Source: Rivibacter subsaxonicus (lineage in GTDB: Bacteria; Pseudomonadota; Gammaproteobacteria; Burkholderiales; Burkholderiaceae_C). From it: a stretch of DNA of 64,000 nucleotides. The notes under the pieces are model-generated. The model saw only the letters and a program-made list of their open reading frames with translations, ran no database searches and had not been told where the DNA came from. The stretch spans positions 248,001-312,000 of the forward strand of contig NZ_SHKP01000008.1 in assembly GCF_004217215.1 (NCBI RefSeq). Reading direction: 5' to 3'. The stretch's first letter is position 1. Each line of letters starts with the position of its first letter. This document shows positions 25,737-35,456 of this stretch, piece by piece. The position numbers were made by a program, and so were the translations under genes.

Positions 25737-26387
25737 CTAGCGACTAGGCGGCATGGCGCCGGGCGCAGCATTCCCTGCCGCCGCCACCGGACCGCCACCG
25801 GCTTCGGCCGTCGGCGACTGCGGATTCGGCAGGCGATGCGCGATGCCCTTGTGGCAGTCGATGCAGGTCTTGCTGCGGTCGGCCAGGTAGGTCGAGTGCA
25901 TGGCCTGCGCGCGCGGGCTCTGGCGCGTGAAGTCCATGTGCTCGTAGTTGTGGCAGTTGCGGCACTCGAGCGAATCGTTGGCCCTGAAGCGAGCCCACTC
26001 GTGCTGGGCCAGCGTGAGTCGATGGGCCTCGAACTTCTCGGGCGTGTTCACCGTGCCGAAGATCTTGGCCCAGACCTCCTTGGAGGCCTGCATCTTGCGC
26101 GCCATCTTGCTGGTCCAGCGATGCGGCACGTGGCAGTCGGAGCACAGCGCGCGCACGCCGGTGCGGTTGCTGTAGTGGATCGTGCTCTTGAGGTCGGCGT
26201 AGACGTTGTCGCGCATCTCGTGGCAGCCGGTGCAGAAGGCCTCGGTGTTGGTCGCCTCCATCGCCGTGTTGAAGGCGCCCCAGAACACGATGCCGGCGAC
26301 GAAGCCGCCGATCGTGAGAAAGCCCAGGCTGTAGTGCAGGCTCGGACGATTGATCGTCTTCCAGTAGCGTTTGATCAGCAACCACAT
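25737..26387 (-). CDS. napC: NapC-type tetraheme quinol dehydrogenase
   Basis: 216 residues. One N-terminal membrane helix (about 19-40, [19 protein letters not shown]) anchors a periplasmic domain with four CxxCH motifs at residues 52, 82, 142 and 175. It oxidises membrane quinol and passes electrons to NapB and NapA. The C-terminal ~25 residues after the last heme are a Pro/Ala/Gly tail. It is the last gene of the nap operon, 12 bp after napB. The length is slightly above that of typical NapC proteins because of the tail. Confidence 0.95.
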   Translation of the reverse strand: MWLLIKRYWKTINRPSLHYSLGFLTIGGFVAGIVFWGAFNTAMEATNTEAFCTGCHEMRDNVYADLKSTIHYSNRTGVRALCSDCHVPHRWTSKMARKMQASKEVWAKIFGTVNTPEKFEAHRLTLAQHEWARFRANDSLECRNCHNYEHMDFTRQSPRAQAMHSTYLADRSKTCIDCHKGIAHRLPNPQSPTAEAGGGPVAAAGNAAPGAMPPSR

Positions 26388-26399
26388 GGTGGCGCCCCG

Positions 26400-26879
26400 C
26401 TACTTCTTCTTGGGCGCCGGCGCGGCGTCACGGGCACGCATCACGGCGGTGGCGTCCTTGAAGTCGTTGACCACCAGCGCCTTGCCTTCGACCTGCGTGA
26501 CGTGGCATTGCAGGCAGAAGTAGCGGCGCGGCGAGATCTCGGCCAGCACGTTGCCCGAGCGATCCATGTAGTGGGTGACGCTGAGCGGCACCGCCTGCGT
26601 CTCGGCGGTGCGCTCGCGGGCGTGGCAGAACAGGCAGCGGTTGAAGTTCTTGTCGAGCTGGTAGCCGTCGATCTTGTGCGGGATCGTCGGCGGTTGCATC
26701 GCGAAGGCGCGACCGCGCCGCTGGTCGCGGTTCTCGACCGGAGGCATCGGCGGCGGCGAGGTCGGCTCGCCGACCGGTGTGGCCCCGCGCATCGCGTCGA
26801 CCAGCGGCGCCGCATGCGCCGGCAGCAGCGTACCCAGCAGACAGGCGGCCAGCACCATCCATGCAAAGCGGAGTCTCAT
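26400..26879 (-). CDS. napB: Periplasmic nitrate reductase, diheme cytochrome c subunit
   Basis: 159 residues with a signal peptide (hydrophobic core AWMVLAACLLGTLLPAHA). Heme motifs CLFCH (82-86) and CLQCH (122-126); distal ligands are likely in PPTIPH and VTHYMD. NapB carries electrons from NapC to NapA in the periplasm. The C-terminus after residue 145 is Lys/Ala-rich. It sits 9 bp after napA and 12 bp before napC. Confidence 0.95.
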   Translation of the reverse strand: MRLRFAWMVLAACLLGTLLPAHAAPLVDAMRGATPVGEPTSPPPMPPVENRDQRRGRAFAMQPPTIPHKIDGYQLDKNFNRCLFCHARERTAETQAVPLSVTHYMDRSGNVLAEISPRRYFCLQCHVTQVEGKALVVNDFKDATAVMRARDAAPAPKKK

Positions 26880-26888
26880 GGCGGCCTC

Positions 26889-29399
26889 CTACGCGGTCTT
26901 GCGCGCCGGCACGATCTTGACCGCGCACTTCTTGAAGTCGGTCTGCAGCGAGATTGGATCGGTGGCGTCGAGCGTGACCTTGTTGATCAGCTGGCTGGCG
27001 TCGAACCAGGGCACGAAGACCAGGCCGCGCGGCGGCTTGTCGCGGCCACGGGTCTCGACCCGGGTGCGCATGCTGCCGCGCCGCGAGACCACGTCGACCG
27101 CGTCGCCGCGCCGCACGCCCAGCGCCTTGGCGTCGTCCGGGTGCATGAAGCAGACCGCGTTGGGGAAGGACTTGTGCAGTTCGGGCACGCGCCGCGTCAT
27201 CGATCCGGAGTGCCAGTGCTCGAGCACGCGCCCGGTGGAGAGCCAGTACGGGTACTCCTTGTCGGGCGACTCGGCCGCCGGCTCGTAGGGCAGCGCGAAG
27301 ATGATCGCCTTGCCATCCGAATGGCCGTAGAACTGCACGCCGGTGCCGGTCTTCACATACGGGTCCTCGCCCTCCATGTAGCGACGCCGGGTCTCCTTGC
27401 CGTTGACCACCGGCCAGCGCAGGCCGCGCGTCTGGTGGTACATCTCGAAGGGCGCCAGGTCGTGGCCATGGCCGCGACCGAAGGCGGCGTACTCCTCGAA
27501 CAGGCCCTTCTGCACGTAGAAGCCGAAGGCCTTGGACTCGTCGTTGGCGTAGCCGGCCTGGATCTGCGAGACCGGGAAGCTGTCGACCTTGCCGTTGCGG
27601 TATAGCACTTCGAACAGGGTCTTGCCCTTCAGGTCGGGCCGCTTGGCCAGCAACTCGGCCGGCCAGACCTCGTCGGTCGTGAAGCGCTTGCTGAACTCCA
27701 TCAGCTGCCACAGGTCGGATTTCGCCTCGCCCGGCGCCGGCACCAGTTGGTGCCAGAACTGGGTGCGCCGCTCGGCGTTGCCGTAGGCGCCCTCCTTCTC
27801 GACCCACATCGCCGAAGGCAGGATCAGGTCGGCCGAGATCGCGGTGACGGTGGGATAGACCTCGGAGACGACGACGAAGTTCTCCGGATTGCGGTAGCCG
27901 GGCAGGCCTTCCTCGTTGAGGTTGGCCGCCGCCTGCATGTTGTTGTTGACCTGGACCCAGTAGGCGTTGAGCTTGCCATCCTTGAGCATGCGGTTCTGCA
28001 GCACCGCATGGAAGCCGGGCGTGGCGGGAATCGTGCCCTCGGGCAGCTTCCAGATCTCTTCGGTGTGGGCCCGGTGCTTGGGGTTGGCGACCACCATGTC
28101 GGCCGGCAGCCGATGCGAGAAGGTACCGACCTCGCGCGCCGTGCCGCAGGCCGAAGGCTGCCCGGTCAGCGAGAACGGCGTGCTGCCGGCCTGGGCGATC
28201 TTGCCGGTCAGCAGATGGATGTTGTAGACCATGTTGTTGCACCAGACGCCGCGCGTGTGCTGGTTGAAACCCATGGTCCAGAAGGACATCACCTTGGTCT
28301 TCGGGTTCGCGTAGAGCTCGGCCAGCGCCTCGAGCTGCTTCTTGGGCACGCCGCTGAGCTTGGCCGTGCTGTCGAGGTCGTACTTGGAGACGAAGGCCGC
28401 GAACTCGGCATAGCTCATCGGCGTCGCGCCGCCCGGATTGGCCGCGTTCTTGGCCGCCTTCTGCAGCGGGTGTTCGGGACGCAGGCCGTAGCCGATGTCG
28501 TCGTTGCCGCGCTGGAACTGGGTGTGCTTGTCGACGAAGGCCTTGTTGACGCGCCCGGTCTTGATGATGTGGTGCGCGATGTAGTTGAGGATCGCGAGGT
28601 CGGTCTGCGGCTCGAAGGTCAGCTTGAGATCGGCCAGGTCGTAGGAGCGATGCTCGAAGGTCGACAGCACCGCGACCTTGACGCCGGGAGTGCCCAGGCG
28701 CCGGTCGGTGACGCGGGTCCAGAGAATCGGGTGCATCTCGGCCATGTTGGCGCCCCACAGCACGAAGGCGTCGGCGGCCTCGATGTCGTCGTAGCAGCCC
28801 ATCGGCTCGTCGGCGCCGAAGGTGCGCATGAAGCCGGCCACCGCCGAGGCCATGCAGTGGCGCGCGTTCGGGTCGAGGTTGTTGGTGCGAAAGCCGCCCT
28901 TCATCAGCTTGAGCGCGGCATAGCCTTCCCAGATCGTCCACTGGCCGGAGCCGAACATGCCGACCGCGGTCGGCCCCTTGGCCTTGAGCACGCGCTTGAA
29001 CTGCTCGGCCATCACGTCGAAGGCCTTGTCCCAGCTGACGCGCTCGAACTCGCCGTCCTTGGCGTACTGGCCGTTCTTCATGCGCAGCAGCGGCGTGGTG
29101 AGCCGATCGCCGCCGTACATGATCTTGGAGAGGAAGTAGCCCTTGACGCAGTTCAGGCCCTTGTTGACCGGGGCCTCCATGTCGCCGTGGGTGGCAACCA
29201 CGCGGTCGTCCTTGACCGCCACCATCACCCCGCAGCCCGTCCCGCAGAAGCGGCATGGCGCCTTCGACCACTTGAGCTGGGTGGCGCCGGCATCGGTGGT
29301 GATGTTCTGCGCCACGCCCGGCAGCGGGATGCCGGCCACCGCCGCCGCGGTGGCGGCAGCGGATTGCTTAATGAAGATCCGTCGTGCCGTCGTCGCCAT
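26889..29399 (-). CDS. napA: Periplasmic nitrate reductase catalytic subunit
   Basis: 836 residues, the usual NapA length. It carries a twin-arginine signal (ARRIFIKQ, residues 5-12), so it is exported folded by Tat. The [4Fe-4S] cluster is bound by Cys49, Cys52, Cys56 and Cys84 in the CRFCGTGC and NCVKG segments. The Mo-bisMGD ligand is Cys182 in ARHCMASA, a Cys as in respiratory NapA and not the Ser or Asp of other DMSO-reductase members. The C-terminal domain ends [20 protein letters not shown], typical of NapA. It reduces nitrate to nitrite with electrons from NapB/NapC. It overlaps the 3' end of napD by 32 bp, which suggests translational coupling. Confidence 0.97.
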   Translation of the reverse strand: MATTARRIFIKQSAAATAAAVAGIPLPGVAQNITTDAGATQLKWSKAPCRFCGTGCGVMVAVKDDRVVATHGDMEAPVNKGLNCVKGYFLSKIMYGGDRLTTPLLRMKNGQYAKDGEFERVSWDKAFDVMAEQFKRVLKAKGPTAVGMFGSGQWTIWEGYAALKLMKGGFRTNNLDPNARHCMASAVAGFMRTFGADEPMGCYDDIEAADAFVLWGANMAEMHPILWTRVTDRRLGTPGVKVAVLSTFEHRSYDLADLKLTFEPQTDLAILNYIAHHIIKTGRVNKAFVDKHTQFQRGNDDIGYGLRPEHPLQKAAKNAANPGGATPMSYAEFAAFVSKYDLDSTAKLSGVPKKQLEALAELYANPKTKVMSFWTMGFNQHTRGVWCNNMVYNIHLLTGKIAQAGSTPFSLTGQPSACGTAREVGTFSHRLPADMVVANPKHRAHTEEIWKLPEGTIPATPGFHAVLQNRMLKDGKLNAYWVQVNNNMQAAANLNEEGLPGYRNPENFVVVSEVYPTVTAISADLILPSAMWVEKEGAYGNAERRTQFWHQLVPAPGEAKSDLWQLMEFSKRFTTDEVWPAELLAKRPDLKGKTLFEVLYRNGKVDSFPVSQIQAGYANDESKAFGFYVQKGLFEEYAAFGRGHGHDLAPFEMYHQTRGLRWPVVNGKETRRRYMEGEDPYVKTGTGVQFYGHSDGKAIIFALPYEPAAESPDKEYPYWLSTGRVLEHWHSGSMTRRVPELHKSFPNAVCFMHPDDAKALGVRRGDAVDVVSRRGSMRTRVETRGRDKPPRGLVFVPWFDASQLINKVTLDATDPISLQTDFKKCAVKIVPARKTA

Positions 29400-29697
29400 C
29401 GGGTATCTCCTCGTTCATTCGAGCCAGAGATTCGGCGTGCTGGTAGACCAGCACCGCCGAGATCACGCCGTCGATGCCTTGCAGCTCCGCGACGCGGGCC
29501 ATGATCTGCTTGGCGCTCGGCGCCTCGAGCGTGACGACGAGCTTGCCGGTCGGTCCCGTCGCGTGCAGTTCGGCGCCCGGCACCGCGGCGATCGCGCGAC
29601 TCACGCGCTGCAGATGGCGCGGCAAGGCGTGCAGCACCAGGCTCGTGATGTGGAGTTCGCCGAAGTCTTCGATCGGCGCGTGCGAGGTGGAGCGCAT
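29368..29697 (-). CDS. napD: NapA maturation chaperone
   Basis: 109 residues, a ferredoxin-fold chaperone that binds the NapA twin-arginine signal before export. The family pattern is seen in [30 protein letters not shown] and [12 protein letters not shown]. It lies 8 bp after napE, and its 3' end runs 32 bp into napA. It is somewhat longer at both ends than the E. coli protein. Confidence 0.92.
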   Translation of the reverse strand: MRSTSHAPIEDFGELHITSLVLHALPRHLQRVSRAIAAVPGAELHATGPTGKLVVTLEAPSAKQIMARVAELQGIDGVISAVLVYQHAESLARMNEEIPDGDDGTTDLH

Positions 29698-29705
29698 CGC
29701 GGCCT

Positions 29706-29864
29706 TCAGCGGATCGGTGGCCCGGCGAAGAGCTGGATCATCCAGACCGCGAAGCCGTAGCCGGCAACGATGATGACGCTGAGCACCGGCGCCATCACGA
29801 CGGTCAGGAACAGGAAGCTGCGCAACTCTTCCTTCTTCCGCATCTCGGGCGATGTCTCTGCCAC
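29706..29864 (-). CDS. napE: NapE small membrane protein, GTG start
   Basis: 52 residues, begins with GTG at 29864 behind a ggagg Shine-Dalgarno 7 bp away. The N-terminus is charged (AETSPEMRKKEELRSFLFL), followed by one membrane helix (about residues 18-44, ending IIVAGYGFAVWMIQLF) and a short GPPIR tail. The layout and the FAVWMIQ ending match NapE of Paracoccus/Ralstonia-type nap operons, where it is the first gene. Its role is not settled in the family. It is the first gene of napEDABC here; no napF, napG or napH is present. Confidence 0.85.
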   Translation of the reverse strand: MAETSPEMRKKEELRSFLFLTVVMAPVLSVIIVAGYGFAVWMIQLFAGPPIR

Positions 29865-29894
29865 TGAGAACCTCCGTCCATCGAAGACGGAATG

Positions 29895-29923
29895 GTTCTA
29901 GCAGCGGCAGCGGGGCGCGTCAA
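29895..29923 (-). promoter_or_regulatory. Candidate sigma70 promoter of napEDABC
   Basis: On the minus strand TTGACG (29923-29918) and TAGAAC (29900-29895) are exactly 17 bp apart, which places the transcript start about 24 nt before napE. This is the only promoter-like pair in the 76-bp gap between the hydrolase gene and napE. No FNR-type TTGAT-N4-ATCAA site is visible in the gap. Confidence 0.55.
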
Positions 29924-29930
29924 CGCGCCC
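29913..29930. other. Hairpin overlapping the nap -35 element
   Basis: A perfect 7-bp stem gggcgcg (29913-29919) / cgcgccc (29924-29930) with loop tcaa. It lies just after the upstream hydrolase gene ends but has no T-run, so it is a weak terminator. Its loop is part of the candidate nap -35 element. Confidence 0.45.
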
Positions 29931-29940
29931 GATCCCGTCC

Positions 29941-31062
29941 CTAGTTCAGCTCGCGCAGCGGGTGTGCGTGCGCCGGCCACGGGCTGGCGAAGAAGGCAGC
30001 CAGTTCAGCGGCATCGATGTCCTCGACCCGGGCCGGATTCCAGCGCGGAGCATGGTCCTTGTCGACTGCGAGCGCGCGGATGCCTTCGATCGTCTCGCTC
30101 CGTGCCACCGGTCGCAGCGCAAAGCAATGGCGGACCAGGTCGCGTTCGAGCCGCAGGTCCTCGGCCAGGGTCAGGTCGCGGGCGCGCCGCACCAGTTCGA
30201 GCGTGACCGCCATCATCAGCGGCGAGCGCTGCTGCAGCGTGACCAGCGTCTGCTGCGCGAAATCGGATGTGTCGGCGCGCAGCGACTCGATGATCGCCGC
30301 CAGCGTCGGCGCGGCGAAGTGGCGATCGATCGCGGCGACATGCGCCATCAGCTTCGGCGCGGTCGACGCCACAGCATGCGCCTTGACGGCCGCGAGCGCG
30401 GCAGCGGCCGATTCGATCGGCTGGTCGGCCAGGACCTCGACCAACATCGGCAGTTGCGCCGACGCAATCTGCACGTCGGCCAGGCCGACCGCGATCGCCT
30501 CGGCCGCGTTCAGCACCGCGCCGGTCAGCGCGAGGTACTCGCCCATCGATCCGGCCAGGCGCGAGAGGAACCAGCCGCCGCCGACGTCGGGGAACAGGCC
30601 AATGTGCGTCTCCGGCATCGCCAGCTTGCTGTGCTCGGTGACCACGCGCAGCGCAGCGCCCTGGCTGATCCCCATGCCACCGCCCATGCAGATGCCGTCC
30701 ATCAGCGCGATGCAGGGCTTGGGATAGCAATGGATCAGGTGGTTCAGCGCGTACTCCTCGCTGAAGAAGTCCTCGATGCGCGGATCGCCGGCGAGTGCAG
30801 CCTGGTGGAAGAAGCGGATGTCGCCGCCGGCGCAGAAGGCCGGCGCCTTGCCCTCGCGCCCGGCGCCGCGCACCAGCACCGCGGCCACCGTCTCGTCGTG
30901 CCGCCAGTGCAGCAGCAGCGCGGTGAGGTCGCGGATCATCGGCAGCGACAGTGCGTTGAGCGCCTGCGGCCGGTTGAGCGTGATCAGGCCGAGTTGGCCG
31001 CGCAGCTCGGCGCGGATGTGCCCCTCGCTGACGAGCGTTAGCAGGACGGTGTTGGCGTTCAT
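29941..31062 (-). CDS. 3-hydroxyisobutyryl-CoA hydrolase-like (enoyl-CoA hydratase family)
   Basis: 373 residues from the ATG at 31062; an open frame continues far upstream but that part is antisense or out-of-frame to the transporter. Crotonase fold with the long C-terminal extension of the HIBYL-CoA hydrolase group. The oxyanion segment is FCAGGDIRFF and GICMGGGMGISQGA, and the catalytic region is PETHIGLFPDVGGGWFLSR. In valine catabolism the enzyme releases 3-hydroxyisobutyrate. Its start overlaps the transporter stop by ATGA, so the two are coupled. A plain enoyl-CoA hydratase is a less likely alternative because of the length. Confidence 0.85.
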   Translation of the reverse strand: MNANTVLLTLVSEGHIRAELRGQLGLITLNRPQALNALSLPMIRDLTALLLHWRHDETVAAVLVRGAGREGKAPAFCAGGDIRFFHQAALAGDPRIEDFFSEEYALNHLIHCYPKPCIALMDGICMGGGMGISQGAALRVVTEHSKLAMPETHIGLFPDVGGGWFLSRLAGSMGEYLALTGAVLNAAEAIAVGLADVQIASAQLPMLVEVLADQPIESAAAALAAVKAHAVASTAPKLMAHVAAIDRHFAAPTLAAIIESLRADTSDFAQQTLVTLQQRSPLMMAVTLELVRRARDLTLAEDLRLERDLVRHCFALRPVARSETIEGIRALAVDKDHAPRWNPARVEDIDAAELAAFFASPWPAHAHPLRELN

Positions 31063-31985
31063 GGGCGGATGTCCCTGGCAAGCAATTCGACAGAGCGGCC
31101 CCGGCCGGCCACGAGCGCCAGCGCCTCGTTGGCAATCAGCGCGCCAAGCACCAGCAGGCCGCCGAACAGCGTGGCGCGGGTCGGCACCTCGCCGGCACCG
31201 AGCCAAACCCAGGCCACCCCGAACAGCACCTCGAGCAGGCACAGCAGCGCGATCTCCGGCGCCGGCAGCACCCGCGCCAATCGCACCGCCAGCAGGCAGG
31301 GGATGGCGAGCTGGAACACGCCCAGGAAGGCGAGCAAGGAGATGTCGCGCGCCGAGGCTTGCAGCGGCCAGGCCAGCGGCAGCGTGACCAGCGCCGAGAT
31401 CACGGCGCCGATGAGGACCGCCGGCAGCATGTCGACGGCCTCCGAGTCCGCATCCCGCGCGCTGCTGCCAACGTGCTGCAACAGCGTCCAGTTGATCGCC
31501 CCGGCAATGGGGACCGCAAGTGCCACCAGCACGCCGCCGAGTTCGGCGCCGCCCTCCATCGCCTTGTGGCCGAACATCCAGCCGATGCCGATGCCGGCCA
31601 CCGCGATCGCGGACCAGGTCCGCGTCGGCAGGCGGTGATGCAGGAAGAAGCGCGCGAACAGCGCCGTCAGCAGCGGCCCGATCGCCATCGTCACCAGCAC
31701 CGCCGCGACCGTGGTCAGCGTGATCGCGACCATGAACGCGGTGTACATCACCGCCCAGCACAGCCCCGACCACCACAGCACTGCGGGCGCCGAGCGCAAC
31801 TCGGTCCATAGCCGCGGTCCGCACAAGCAACCCAGGCCGATCGCCAGCGCCAACGCGTTGAAGGCGCTGCGCCAGAACGTCACCTCGAAGCTGGCCGCCG
31901 ACTCCAAATGGCGCGTCACGACCCCGGCCACGCTCCACAGGAGCGTTACCAGGATCATCAGCGCGACGGCGCGGCGGTGGGTCAT
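31059..31985 (-). CDS. EamA-family (DMT) transporter
   Basis: 308 residues from MTHRRAVALMILVTLLWSVA at 31985, with about ten membrane helices in two EamA repeats. LSVAGVVTRHLE-type first helix, FLHHRLPTRTWSAIAVAGIG closing the first repeat and LEVLFGVAWVWLGAGEVPTR in the second. The cargo is unknown. It overlaps the 3-hydroxyisobutyryl-CoA hydrolase-like gene by 4 bp. It is downstream of typA, with two hairpins in the 125-bp gap, so it probably has its own promoter. Confidence 0.82.
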   Translation of the reverse strand: MTHRRAVALMILVTLLWSVAGVVTRHLESAASFEVTFWRSAFNALALAIGLGCLCGPRLWTELRSAPAVLWWSGLCWAVMYTAFMVAITLTTVAAVLVTMAIGPLLTALFARFFLHHRLPTRTWSAIAVAGIGIGWMFGHKAMEGGAELGGVLVALAVPIAGAINWTLLQHVGSSARDADSEAVDMLPAVLIGAVISALVTLPLAWPLQASARDISLLAFLGVFQLAIPCLLAVRLARVLPAPEIALLCLLEVLFGVAWVWLGAGEVPTRATLFGGLLVLGALIANEALALVAGRGRSVELLARDIRP

Positions 31986-31997
31986 CGGGATTGAAGA

Positions 31998-32082
31998 GGG
32001 CCGCAAAGCGGCCCGCAAAAGCTTCTGAAGGAGCCACCCGCTTGGCGGGGGGGCTGGGGGTGCCCAACGTTCATCGGGCACC
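31998..32082 (-). terminator. Two hairpins after typA
   Basis: Reading the minus strand, the first stem is ggtgccc/gggcacc (32059-32065 with 32076-32082). The second is gggccgc/gcggccc (31998-32004 with 32008-32014, loop aaa), followed by TCTTC. Both lie between the typA stop and the DMT transporter start. The second resembles a weak intrinsic terminator. Confidence 0.45.
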
Positions 32083-32110
32083 GAAAGCGCGCAAAGCGTG
32101 TGACGGCCGT

Positions 32111-33931
<1,821 letters not shown>

Positions 33932-33946
33932 GCTCTTCTTGCTCTC

Positions 33947-34969
33947 TCAGGCGCCAGCCGGGGCCTGTACTGCGAACGCGGCCGCGACGGCCGGCTCAAG
34001 ATTCGGGCCGATCAAGGCCTGGACTTCGATCGGGCTCAGGAGTCGATCTGGAATGAGTTCGCCGGCGGCGACGTGGGCCATGCCCAGCAACGCGGTCGGC
34101 TCGGGGCCGCCCGGCACCCGCACGGGTGCCGGTCCGTAGACGCGCACGGCGGCCCGGTCGGGCTCGGCCGGCACGCGCCGCCGCAGGCCGGTCAGGAAGC
34201 GGGCCGCCTCGCTGGCGTCGAGCACGATCTGCGGCCAGTCGGCGAGCAGCACGTCGGGCGACAGCAGCAGTTGCTCGCGCGCGCTGCCTTCGTCGAGCGC
34301 GGCCAGCGCTTCGAGCGTGATGGCGTGTTCGAGGTTCAACGCGCCGCTGGCGGTGCGCCTGAGCGCCGACAGGTGGGCGCCGCAGCCGAGCCGCTCGCCG
34401 ATGTCCTCGGCCAGCGTGCGGATGTAGGTGCCCTTGCTGCAACGAACGTCGATCACGAGGCGCTCGGCCTGCCACTCGACGATGGCGATCGAGTGAATCG
34501 TGATGCGGCGCGGCGCGCGCTCGACTTCGATGCCGGCGCGGGCGTACTTGTAGAGCGCCTTGCCGTCGACCTTGAGCGCGCTGTGCATCGGCGGCACCTG
34601 GTCGATGGTGCCGGTGAAGGCGGCGCAGGCGGCGTCGATCGCGGCGCGGTCCAGGCCATCGACCGGGCGGTCCTGCAGGATCTCGCCCTCGGCGTCGCCT
34701 GTGCTCGTGCTGCGGCCGAGATGCAGCGTGGCGCGGTAGCTCTTGTCGGCGTCCAGGCTGACCTGGGAAAACTTGGTGGCGGCACCAAAGCACAGCGGCA
34801 GCAGTCCGCTGGCCAGCGGATCGAGCGTCCCGGTGTGGCCGGCCTTCTCGGCGCGCAACAGCCACTTGGCCTTCTGCAACGCATCGTTGCTCGACAGGCC
34901 GACCGGCTTGTCGAGCAGCAGCACGCCGTGCAGGGCACGACGCTGGATGCGTTGACGGGGGGCGCGCAT
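33947..34969 (-). CDS. truB: tRNA pseudouridine-55 synthase
   Basis: 340 residues. Makes pseudouridine 55 in the T-loop of tRNAs. The catalytic Asp50 lies in the invariant [15 protein letters not shown]; other motifs are [32 protein letters not shown] and [14 protein letters not shown]. The C-terminal PUA-like domain carries [20 protein letters not shown]. It starts 6 bp after rbfA. Residues beyond 315 form a short extension ending AVQAPAGA. Confidence 0.97.
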   Translation of the reverse strand: MRAPRQRIQRRALHGVLLLDKPVGLSSNDALQKAKWLLRAEKAGHTGTLDPLASGLLPLCFGAATKFSQVSLDADKSYRATLHLGRSTSTGDAEGEILQDRPVDGLDRAAIDAACAAFTGTIDQVPPMHSALKVDGKALYKYARAGIEVERAPRRITIHSIAIVEWQAERLVIDVRCSKGTYIRTLAEDIGERLGCGAHLSALRRTASGALNLEHAITLEALAALDEGSAREQLLLSPDVLLADWPQIVLDASEAARFLTGLRRRVPAEPDRAAVRVYGPAPVRVPGGPEPTALLGMAHVAAGELIPDRLLSPIEVQALIGPNLEPAVAAAFAVQAPAGA

Positions 34970-34975
34970 GAACTA

Positions 34976-35368
34976 CTACTTGCTCTCGTCGGTCGACGGC
35001 TCGTCGCTGTCGAGCGCGCGGGTGGCGTTGGCCTTGGCGATCAGCGCGTTCATGTCGGACGCGCGCTCGGTGGTGCGATCGAAACTGAAGTGCAGCGTCG
35101 GCACGGTATGGATCTGCAGCCGCTTGAACAGCCCGTTGCGCAGGAAGCCGGCGGCCTCGTTGAGCGCCTCCTCGCAGGCGGCCGGATCGCCGACCAGCAC
35201 CGAGAAGAACACCTTGGCATGCGCGTAGTCGGGCGTGACCTCGACCGCGCTGATCGTGCACATGCCGATGCGCGGATCCTTGAGCTCGCGGATCAGCTCG
35301 GCCAGATCGCGCTGGATCTGGTCGGCGACGCGAAAGCTGCGGTTGGGAATGGAACGCTTGTGCTTCAT
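34976..35368 (-). CDS. rbfA: Ribosome-binding factor A
   Basis: 130 residues from the ATG at 35368 ([20 protein letters not shown]). KH-fold factor for 30S maturation. Family motifs are [35 protein letters not shown] and the C-terminal [17 protein letters not shown]. The start is 88 bp downstream of infB, with a terminator-like hairpin between, and the stop is 6 bp before truB. The Ser/Asp/Glu-rich last ~15 residues are likely unstructured. Confidence 0.96.
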   Translation of the reverse strand: MKHKRSIPNRSFRVADQIQRDLAELIRELKDPRIGMCTISAVEVTPDYAHAKVFFSVLVGDPAACEEALNEAAGFLRNGLFKRLQIHTVPTLHFSFDRTTERASDMNALIAKANATRALDSDEPSTDESK

Positions 35369-35400
35369 GGTGGGTGCTCCTGCGCGGCCCTCAAACGACA

Positions 35401-35431
35401 AACCCCGCCTCCTTGCATCGGAGGCGGGGTT
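35401..35431 (-). terminator. Terminator-like hairpin between infB and rbfA
   Basis: A 12-bp perfect stem, aaccccgcctcc (35401-35412) with ggaggcggggtt (35420-35431), loop ttgcatc. On the transcribed minus strand it is followed by ttgtcgtttg, a broken T-run. A second palindrome, cgcttgcc/ggcaagcg (35432-35448), lies immediately before it. Within an operon this should reduce, not stop, rbfA expression. Confidence 0.65.
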
Positions 35432-35456
35432 CGCTTGCCGGGCAAGCGCCGCCTCT

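Noticed and set aside
26428-29271. 947-codon open frame over napA and napB
   Set aside because: Same-strand out-of-frame translation, Arg/Gly-rich and without any family signature.
29865-29940. FNR box (TTGAT-N4-ATCAA) upstream of napE
   Set aside because: No match in the gap, only a sigma70-like pair.
29941-32067. 708-codon apparent fusion across the hydrolase and the DMT transporter
   Set aside because: The upstream half is out of frame with the transporter, which has its own helices and an ATGA overlap; no real fusion.
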